Below, one piece after another: positions 58,865 to 64,000 of a DNA stretch of 64,000 bases. The notes under the pieces were generated by a model that made no database searches, was not told the origin of the DNA, and worked only from the letters and a program-made list of their open reading frames with translations. The number at the start of each line of letters is the position of its first letter. Position 1 is the stretch's first letter. Both the position numbers and the translations under genes were made by a program. This DNA comes from Geothrix sp. SG200 (GTDB lineage Bacteria > Acidobacteriota > Holophagae > Holophagales > Holophagaceae): contig NZ_JAKZFR010000001.1 in assembly GCF_022808935.1 (NCBI RefSeq), positions 682,001 through 746,000 of the forward strand. Reading direction: 5' to 3'.

Positions 58865-59293
58865 TCAAATCGAATATCCGTGGCTGTCCACTTCGAGGGC
58901 CTGCTGCTTGAAGGCGAGGTCAGCGAGGGTGGCGCTGCGGAGGACGGTGCGGGCGGCCTCGGTGCTGCGGGTCCAGAGGTCCCGCACGGCGCGGGCGCCG
59001 GGGGTGGCGTCGGGGGGCAGGCTGGCCGGGCCCAGGCGGCCCTCCAGGGCCTCCAGCACCTCCAGGGCCGTGATGTGGCTGGGGTGCCGGACCAGCTGGC
59101 AGCCGCCATTGGGACCGCGCTGCACCTTCACCAGGCCGGCAGCCTTGAGGGGCCCCAGGAGCACCCGGATGAACTTCGAGGGCAGGGCCTGGCGCTCCGC
59201 CACCACCTCCACCTGCACGGGGCCGTGGCCGGCCTGGAGGGCCAGCTCCACCATGAACTGCAAGCCGTAGCGCCCCTTGGCCGATCCGCGCAT
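58865..59293 (-). CDS. Rrf2-family transcriptional regulator (CymR-like context)
   Basis: A 142-residue Rrf2 protein: an N-terminal winged helix (RGSAKGRYGLQFMVELAL, ALPSKFIRVLLGPLKAAGLV, GPNGGCQLVRHP) and a C-terminal dimerisation helix. The three closely spaced cysteines that bind iron-sulfur clusters in IscR and NsrR are absent; only one cysteine is seen. It diverges from cysK, as cysteine-responsive CymR-type members often do, so control of cysteine synthesis is the best guess. The ATG at 59293 has GGGAGG six bases upstream. An 18-bp dyad in the shared promoter region is the likely operator. Confidence 0.88.
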   Translation of the reverse strand: MRGSAKGRYGLQFMVELALQAGHGPVQVEVVAERQALPSKFIRVLLGPLKAAGLVKVQRGPNGGCQLVRHPSHITALEVLEALEGRLGPASLPPDATPGARAVRDLWTRSTEAARTVLRSATLADLAFKQQALEVDSHGYSI

Positions 59294-59337
59294 GACATGC
59301 CTCCCTTGGAGAGCTACTTTAATACATAACAAAAAGA

Positions 59338-59355
59338 ATTGACAAACTTGACAAT
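59338..59355. promoter_or_regulatory. 18-bp dyad operator between the Rrf2 gene and cysK
   Basis: ATTGACAAACTTGACAAT fits the symmetric form ATTGNCAANNTTGNCAAT exactly. It contains two TTGACA boxes, nine bases apart. It covers the -35 regions of the candidate promoters on both strands, so a bound regulator would block both genes. Confidence 0.6.
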
Positions 59356-59375
59356 ATCCAATTTCCCTTCATACT
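59348..59375 (+). promoter_or_regulatory. Candidate cysK promoter
   Basis: TTGACA (59348-59353) and CATACT (59370-59375) are 16 bases apart, about 38 bases before the cysK ATG, within the most A/T-rich stretch of the window. On the opposite strand TTGTCA with TAAAGT or TATTAA could serve the Rrf2 gene. Confidence 0.5.
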
Positions 59376-59412
59376 CCTGGATTCCGGCCCTGCCCGAACC
59401 CAGGAGGAACCC

Positions 59413-60369
59413 ATGGCCCGTCCCACCGATCGCCCCAACCGCGTCGAGCACGCCTACGAGCTGGTGGGCTACACGCCCGTCGTGCGCCTGAACCGCCTCG
59501 TGCCCAAGGGCTCGGCCAAGGTCTACGTGAAGCTCGAGAGCGCCAACCCCGGCGGCAGCGTGAAGGACCGCATCGCCCTCAGCATGATCCAGGACGCGGA
59601 GGCCCGCGGCGCGCTGAAGCCCGGCATGACCCTGCTGGAAGCCACCAGCGGCAACACCGGCATCGGCTTGGCCTTCGTGGCGGCGGCCAAGGGCTACAAG
59701 ATCACGCTGGTGATGCCCGACACGATGACGCAGGAGCGCCGTTCCCTGCTGAAGGCCTACGGCGCGGAGCTGCTGCTGACGCCGGGTTCCGGCGGCATGA
59801 AGGCCGCCGTGGACAAGGCCCAGGAGCTGGCGGACGGCGACCCCTCCTACTTCCTGGTGCGCCAGTTCGAGAATCCGGCCAACCCCGCCGTCCACCGCCG
59901 CACCACCGCCCTGGAAGTGCTGGAGCAGGTGCCCGAGCTGGACGCCTTCGTGGCGGGCGTGGGCACCGGCGGCACCGTGACCGGCGTGGGCGAGGTGCTG
60001 GCCGAGAAGAAGCCCGGCACCCTGGTGGTGGCCGTGGAGCCCGAGACGTCGCCCCTGCTCAGCGAGGGGAAGGCCGGCCCGCACAAGCTCCAGGGCCTGG
60101 GGCCGAACTTCGTGCCCGGCATCCTGAACCGGAAGGCCTTCCAGCGCGTCCGCCCCGTGGGCTACGACGACGCCATCGCCATCGCCCGCCGCCTGGCCAG
60201 GGAGGAAGGCCTGCTCACGGGCATCAGCACCGGTGCCATCGTCTTCGCGGCCCTGGAGGTGGCGAAGGAGCTGGGCGAGGGGAAGACCGTGGTGGCCGTG
60301 CTCTGCGATACCGGCGAGCGCTACCTCACCCATCCGCTCTTCGCCGAGATCGATGGACCCGCGATCTGA
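59413..60369 (+). CDS. cysK: Cysteine synthase (O-acetylserine sulfhydrylase)
   Basis: A 318-residue PLP-dependent enzyme that makes cysteine from O-acetylserine and sulfide. K51 in NPGGSVKDR binds PLP. The substrate loop TSGNTGIGLA, the phosphate-binding GTGGTVTGVG and the C-terminal CDTGERYLTHPLF are all typical of CysK rather than cystathionine synthase. AGGAGG lies upstream of the ATG. It diverges from the Rrf2 regulator gene and is followed nine bases later by a DUF4395 gene. Confidence 0.95.
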   Translation: MARPTDRPNRVEHAYELVGYTPVVRLNRLVPKGSAKVYVKLESANPGGSVKDRIALSMIQDAEARGALKPGMTLLEATSGNTGIGLAFVAAAKGYKITLVMPDTMTQERRSLLKAYGAELLLTPGSGGMKAAVDKAQELADGDPSYFLVRQFENPANPAVHRRTTALEVLEQVPELDAFVAGVGTGGTVTGVGEVLAEKKPGTLVVAVEPETSPLLSEGKAGPHKLQGLGPNFVPGILNRKAFQRVRPVGYDDAIAIARRLAREEGLLTGISTGAIVFAALEVAKELGEGKTVVAVLCDTGERYLTHPLFAEIDGPAI

Positions 60370-60378
60370 GGGGGTGCG

Positions 60379-60876
60379 ATGAACCAGAAGGCGATTCGCC
60401 CGGGACCGAGCTGCCCCATCACGCCGGACCTGACCGATGAGTCGGCCGGGCGGATCGCCGCCTTCCTGTCGCTGGCCCTCCTCGGGGTGTGCGTCTGGCA
60501 GGGCCGGGGCTGGGCAGTCCTGGCTCTGGCCGCGGATTTCCTCTTTCGCGCCGCGGGCCGCCCGGCCTTCAGCCCGGTGGCCCGTGCGGCGGGTGCCCTC
60601 CGTCGCTGGGTGGGCCTTCCCGAGCGGCGAATCAATGCGGGCCCCAAGCGCTTCGCGGCTTCCGTGGGCTTCCTGTTCTCCCTGGGCATCGGCCTGGCAC
60701 TCCTGGCCGAGCTCCGGTCCCTCGGCCTGGCCATGGCGTCGATCCTGGGGACTTGCGCGGGCCTCGAGGCTTTCTTCGGGTTCTGTCTGGCCTGCCGGAT
60801 CCATCCCTGGCTGCCCTGGGTGCGGAGCGCCTCGGCCCAGCTTCTTGCCACCGGAGCCGATGAACCGGCCCTCTAA
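60379..60876 (+). CDS. DUF4395 membrane protein
   Basis: A 165-residue membrane protein of the DUF4395 type. A short N-terminus with a cysteine (GPSCPITPDLTDESAGRIAAF) is followed by about four helices and a second cysteine pair region (FCLACRIHPW) near the end. Members often lie beside thioredoxin, rhodanese or sulfur-metabolism genes; here it follows cysK, so a link to sulfide or thiol handling is plausible. The function is unproven. The start is close behind the cysK stop with a GGGG-type ribosome site. Confidence 0.8.
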   Translation: MNQKAIRPGPSCPITPDLTDESAGRIAAFLSLALLGVCVWQGRGWAVLALAADFLFRAAGRPAFSPVARAAGALRRWVGLPERRINAGPKRFAASVGFLFSLGIGLALLAELRSLGLAMASILGTCAGLEAFFGFCLACRIHPWLPWVRSASAQLLATGADEPAL

Positions 60877-60912
60877 GAGCGCCTATCCTTGAGGGTCCGT
60901 CGGGAGATGCCC

Positions 60913-61542
60913 ATGAGGATCGCCATCCTGTTCCTTGCCGCGCTGCTGGTTCCCATCCATGCGGTGTCCGGTGAACCGGCGAAGGCCACGGCCTTCGAGC
61001 GGGCGGTGGTCCAGGAGATGAGCGATGCCCGGGTGCAGCCCAAGGCCTATGCGAAGCACCTTCGGGAGCTGCGGCCGTACTTCGAAGGCACCCTGTGGAA
61101 GCGGCCGGAGCGTGTGCCGCTCCGCACGGAGGAAGGCGTGGCGGCGCTGGACGAGGCCATCCGGTTCCTGGAATCCGCCAAGCCGGTGGGTCCCCTGCGC
61201 TTCAACGAAGGTCTGGCCCGGGCGGCCCGCCTCCATGCGCAGGACATCGGCCCCAAGGGCAGCATCGAGCACACGGGCTCCGACGGCAGCAGCCTCTCGG
61301 TCCGCCTGAACCGGCTGGGCCGATGGCAGGGGCTCATCGCGGAGAACATCAGCGCCGGCGAGGACGAGGCCCGGCAGGTGGTGATCCAGCTGCTGGTCGA
61401 CGACGGGGTGGCCAGCCGCGGCCACCGGAAGAACCTCTTCAACCCGGATCTCCATCAGGCCGGTGCCGGCTCGGCGCCCCATCGGGATTACCGAACAGTG
61501 ACCGTGATCGACTACGCCGACGGGTTCGTGGCCGGGCACTAG
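60913..61542 (+). CDS. Secreted CAP-domain (SCP/PR1-like) protein
   Basis: A 209-residue exported protein. The signal peptide is MRIAILFLAALLVPIHAVSG, and the CAP/SCP domain covers about 30-195. Characteristic strings are AARLHAQDIG, IEHTGSDGSSLSVRLNRLG, LIAENISAG, GVASRGHRKNLFNPD and TVTVIDYADGF, with the histidine and glutamate of the CAP cavity. Bacterial members are thought to act in the envelope, but no catalytic role is established. The ATG at 60913 has GGGAG six bases upstream. It precedes the MCE transporter genes by 43 bases. Confidence 0.85.
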   Translation: MRIAILFLAALLVPIHAVSGEPAKATAFERAVVQEMSDARVQPKAYAKHLRELRPYFEGTLWKRPERVPLRTEEGVAALDEAIRFLESAKPVGPLRFNEGLARAARLHAQDIGPKGSIEHTGSDGSSLSVRLNRLGRWQGLIAENISAGEDEARQVVIQLLVDDGVASRGHRKNLFNPDLHQAGAGSAPHRDYRTVTVIDYADGFVAGH

Positions 61543-61585
61543 GGCCGCCGGTATTCTGCTAGCCTTGGAGCCATCCCTCGGGTGA

Positions 61586-62374
61586 ATGATGGCTTTCCTA
61601 GCGCGGATTGGCGCGCCGGCGCGCGGCTTCCTGGAGTTCCTGGGCGACCAGGCGCACCTGGTATGGCGGACCCTGCGTTCCGGGCTGGCGCTCCGGGCCG
61701 GCCAGCTGGCCGTGGTGGGCGGGCAGACGAAGCTCCAGATCCGCTTCACGGGTCTCGATGCCGGGGTGCTCGTGGCGGGCACGGCGCTGCTGCTTGGCGC
61801 GGTGACGCTCATCCAGGCCTTCAGCCAGCTCTCCGGACTGGGGGCGGAGAACTACATCGGCACGCTCATGGTGCTCATCATCCTGCGGGAACTGGGCCCG
61901 CTGCTGACCGCCGTGCTGGTCATCGGCCGGAGCGCCACGGCCATCGCGGCCGAGCTGGGAACCATGCAGCTCAACGGAGAGGTCGACGCGCTCGCCGCCC
62001 ACGGGGTGGACCCCTACCGCTACCTGCTCCTGCCCCGCTGGGTGGGCGTGCTCGTGGCAGTCTTCGCCCTGGTGGTGTGCTTCGACGCGGCGGCCCTCGG
62101 GGGGGGCTTCCTGGTGGCGCGGCTGAAATACGGAATCACCTGGGGCTTCTTCATGGAGTCCGTGCGACAAGCGCTGTCAAATCTGGATTTCACGGCCACC
62201 CTTCTGAAGGTCTTCTTCTTCTCGGGCGCCATCACCTTCCACGCCTGCCACTTCGGCCTTGGCGTCCGGCGCAGCCAGACCGAGGTTCCCCAGGCCGTCA
62301 CGAGGACGGTGGTCTCCGCCCTGGTGGCCGTGTTCGTCGTCGACGGCCTCCTGGCCGCATGCTTCTACTTCTGA
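61586..62374 (+). CDS. mlaE: MlaE-family ABC permease of an MCE transporter
   Basis: A 262-residue permease with about five to six helices and the MlaE core (LRELGPLLTAVLVIGRSATAIAAELGTMQ). The following cytoplasmic loop has EVDALAAHGVDPYRYLLLPRW. With an ATPase and an MCE-domain protein such permeases move phospholipids between the membranes of diderms. An ATG two bases from a second ATG starts the gene; the ribosome site is weak. The stop overlaps the next gene (TGATG). Confidence 0.92.
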   Translation: MMAFLARIGAPARGFLEFLGDQAHLVWRTLRSGLALRAGQLAVVGGQTKLQIRFTGLDAGVLVAGTALLLGAVTLIQAFSQLSGLGAENYIGTLMVLIILRELGPLLTAVLVIGRSATAIAAELGTMQLNGEVDALAAHGVDPYRYLLLPRWVGVLVAVFALVVCFDAAALGGGFLVARLKYGITWGFFMESVRQALSNLDFTATLLKVFFFSGAITFHACHFGLGVRRSQTEVPQAVTRTVVSALVAVFVVDGLLAACFYF

Positions 62375-63039
62375 TGCTCCAGGTCCGCGGTCTCGCCTGC
62401 GCTCTCCCTGATGGCCGGCCTCTGGTGGAGGGACTGGACCTGGACCTCTCGCCGGGTCAGAACCTCCTGGTGGCGGGCGCAGACGGAATGGGAAGGGGCC
62501 ACCTGCTGAAGGTGCTTGCCGGCACAGAGCGTCCCAGGGCTGGCGAGGTGGCGGTCGCGGGCATCCCTGTCTGGCCAGGGGAGGGCGCCCTCGGACTGGC
62601 GGGGCGGGTCCGCATGGGGTTCGCCTTCCCCACCGGCGGGCTGCTGTCGAACCTCAGCCTGGCGGACAATGTGGCCCTCCCGCTGAGGTTCCTGGGACTC
62701 TCCCGAGGGGAGGTCGCCCGCCGGACTGGAGAAGCTCTGACGCGGCTGGGGCTGGAGCCGGTGGCGAACCTCCGCCCCCATGCGGTGAGCGCGGCGGCGC
62801 GGAAGCATGCCAACCTGGCTCGGGTGCTGGCTCTGGGCCCGGAGCTGATCTTCCTGGACGCGCCCCTGGAGGGACTGGACGCCACCGATCGCAGCCTGGC
62901 CCTCGGCCTCATCTCAGGCTGGGCCCTGGATTCCGGTTGCACCCTCGTCCTGGCCACGGAGGGGGCGGACCTGCCGCCAGGGCCGGACTTCCAGACGCTG
63001 GATCTCCGCGCACACCACTCGCCTTCGGAGCCGTCATGA
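62374..63039 (+). CDS. Degenerate ABC ATPase of the MCE transporter
   Basis: A 221-residue ABC-fold protein in the MlaF position, but all its nucleotide-handling motifs are altered. The P-loop reads AGADGMGRGHLLK instead of GxSGxGKST, so lysine and both serine/threonine are gone. The signature region reads VSAAARKHANLARVLA, without LSGGQ. Walker B is LIFLDAPLEGLD, with alanine in place of the catalytic glutamate. The reading frame is intact and keeps the ABC scaffold. The start at 62374 overlaps the permease stop; an ATG at 62359 is also possible. It is either a structural pseudo-ATPase or a partner for an active ATPase encoded elsewhere. Confidence 0.85.
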   Translation: MLQVRGLACALPDGRPLVEGLDLDLSPGQNLLVAGADGMGRGHLLKVLAGTERPRAGEVAVAGIPVWPGEGALGLAGRVRMGFAFPTGGLLSNLSLADNVALPLRFLGLSRGEVARRTGEALTRLGLEPVANLRPHAVSAAARKHANLARVLALGPELIFLDAPLEGLDATDRSLALGLISGWALDSGCTLVLATEGADLPPGPDFQTLDLRAHHSPSEPS

Positions 63040-64000
63040 ACTTCGAGAAACAGGACGCCCGCCTGGGCCTCTTCGTCCTCCTGGCGCTGGGCTTCTTCGG
63101 GGGGCTGCTGGCCTACAAGAACGCCGCGGTGGTGACCGAGAAGACCTACCCGCTGGTGGTGCGGCTGGAACAGATGGAGGGGTTGGCCCCCGGCACCGAC
63201 GTTCAGCTGAAGGGCTATCGCGTGGGATCCGTGGAGCGGGTGGACATGCGGCGAGAGGGCACGGACTACCACTTCCTGGCGACCTTGGCCGTGCGCTCGG
63301 ACATCCAGCTGTGGCGCGGCACCCGGGCGGTGGTGGCCCCCAGGGGCGTGGGCAGCGTGATGCTGGACCTGCGCCTGCCGCCGTCAGACATGCGCACGGT
63401 GCCCCTGGTGCCGGGCGACCGGATCCCAGGCGAGGAGGGGGTCTCCCTGGGCGGCGTGCTGGAGCGGGCGGACCGTCTCCTGGCCAGCCTGAACACCTCG
63501 CTGGAGGCGGTGCGCGATCGCATCCAGACGAAGGGGCTGGGCGACCTGCTGGAGCATCCTTCCGTGGCCCGGGCCCTGCGATCGCTGGATGCCACCCTGC
63601 GCGAATTCCAGGCCCTGGCCAGGGATGGCCGCGGACTGGCCGCCCATGCGGACCGCAGCATGGGAGAGGCCGACAAGGCCCTCGCCGACCTGGAGAAGAG
63701 CCTGGCGGTGACCCGCGCCCTCCTCGAGACGCGCGCGCCGGACTTGGATCGGATCCTCGTGAGCCTGGCGTCGGTGCTGCAGCAGTCGGATGGGCTGCTG
63801 GCCCGGTTCCGGGCCGAGGACCAGCCGGAGCTGGAGGCCAGCCTCAAGGCGCTGCGGCGCTCCCTGGATTCCGTGGAGGAACTGCTGCAGCTGTTGAAGC
63901 AGAAGCCCAGCCGGGCCGTGTGGGGCACCCCCAGCGATGCGGAACGGACCCGGGCCCGACAGGCGGCGGAAGCCGCCAAGGCCGCGCCGGCGCCGAAGTA
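63036..64000 (+). CDS. mlaD: MCE-domain (MlaD-like) substrate-binding protein, cut by the window end
   Basis: The frame runs 321 codons from the ATG at 63036 and ends at the first two bases (TA) of what is probably its stop codon. One N-terminal helix (about residues 10-27, LGLFVLLALGFFGGLLAY) is followed by an MCE domain (about 38-118) with LAPGTDVQLKGYRVGSV and GVGSVMLDLRLPP. The rest is a long helical tail (about 150-290) with heptad-like leucines and an alanine-rich end. MCE rings with helical tails bind and pass lipids across the periplasm. The start overlaps the ATPase gene stop by four bases (ATGA). Confidence 0.9.
   Translation, partial: MNFEKQDARLGLFVLLALGFFGGLLAYKNAAVVTEKTYPLVVRLEQMEGLAPGTDVQLKGYRVGSVERVDMRREGTDYHFLATLAVRSDIQLWRGTRAVVAPRGVGSVMLDLRLPPSDMRTVPLVPGDRIPGEEGVSLGGVLERADRLLASLNTSLEAVRDRIQTKGLGDLLEHPSVARALRSLDATLREFQALARDGRGLAAHADRSMGEADKALADLEKSLAVTRALLETRAPDLDRILVSLASVLQQSDGLLARFRAEDQPELEASLKALRRSLDSVEELLQLLKQKPSRAVWGTPSDAERTRARQAAEAAKAAPAPK

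Noticed and set aside
1-64000. tRNA, rRNA, insertion sequences, prophage or attachment sites
   Set aside because: No acceptor-stem/TTC-type tRNA patterns, rRNA blocks, transposase, integrase or phage structural genes were recognised; intergenic gaps are nearly all under 300 bases.

Overview
The window is strongly G+C-rich and gene-dense, and every readable gene looks bacterial. The organism is a diderm (Gram-negative-type) bacterium: it carries tonB-exbB-exbD, waaA (Kdo transferase), an MCE/Mla lipid transporter, murC, lipoproteins and many signal peptides. The fused SecDF, the TonB with a poly-proline plus Gly-Gly-Val linker, the M28, M14 and S9 peptidases and the tungsten-type aldehyde oxidoreductase operon together suggest an Acidobacteriota of the Holophaga/Geothrix type. 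That placement is inference; no rRNA or tRNA gene is present to confirm it. I see no prophage, insertion sequence, CRISPR array or replication origin.

Layout. 1-2.9 kb: tonB-exbB-exbD-exbD operon (minus strand) behind a sigma70-like promoter. 3.0-7.4 kb: tgt-yajC-secDF, followed by a structured repeat and terminator. 7.5-10.6 kb: a secreted S9-like hydrolase, an ArnD-like deacetylase and a zinc-ribbon membrane protein. 10.7-14.9 kb: a five-gene aldehyde oxidoreductase operon (4x[4Fe-4S] protein, W/Mo catalytic subunit, FAD subunit, MoaD/ThiS protein, unknown 94-aa protein). 14.9-20.2 kb: POT peptide transporter, PilZ protein, phosphoesterase, a ThiE-shikimate kinase fusion and a double aspartic-protease/PDZ protein. 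20.3-27.3 kb: ABC exporter diverging from an M28 peptidase-aroB-TPR-unknown operon. 27.3-33.4 kb: S1/P1 nuclease, lepB, lipoprotein, tex and a COG0523 GTPase. 33.5-38.9 kb: waaA, a REC-ATPase regulator, trxA, a cNMP-binding protein, a RibB with degenerate RibA domain and a DUF4388 protein. 39-47.6 kb: lipoprotein-ftsX, a PfkB kinase-ubiX-M14 peptidase operon, murC and a secreted unknown. 47.7-52.1 kb: lipid kinase, GT-C-like membrane protein, GT2 glycosyltransferase and an RluA-type pseudouridine synthase. 52.4-58.7 kb: two very large secreted proteins (C45-M1 fusion; VIT/vWA/DUF2135). 58.9-60.9 kb: Rrf2 regulator diverging from cysK-DUF4395. 60.9-64 kb: CAP-domain protein, then an MCE/Mla-type permease, ATPase and MCE protein, cut by the window end.

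Themes. Much of the window concerns the cell envelope and secretion: Sec translocation, signal peptidase, energised outer-membrane uptake, lipid and Kdo transfer, exported peptidases. Many genes overlap by 1-4 bases (ATGA, TGATG or GTGA junctions), so translational coupling is common. The most unusual observations are an ABC ATPase of the Mla type with all its nucleotide-binding motifs eroded, a RibA domain without its zinc cysteines, a C45 hydrolase fused to the non-catalytic half of an M1 peptidase, a ThiE-shikimate kinase fusion, a hairpin that buries a Shine-Dalgarno sequence, an 18-bp dyad between the Rrf2 regulator and cysK, and several families of intergenic palindromic repeats, one with covarying stems and a fixed distance from the preceding stop codon.
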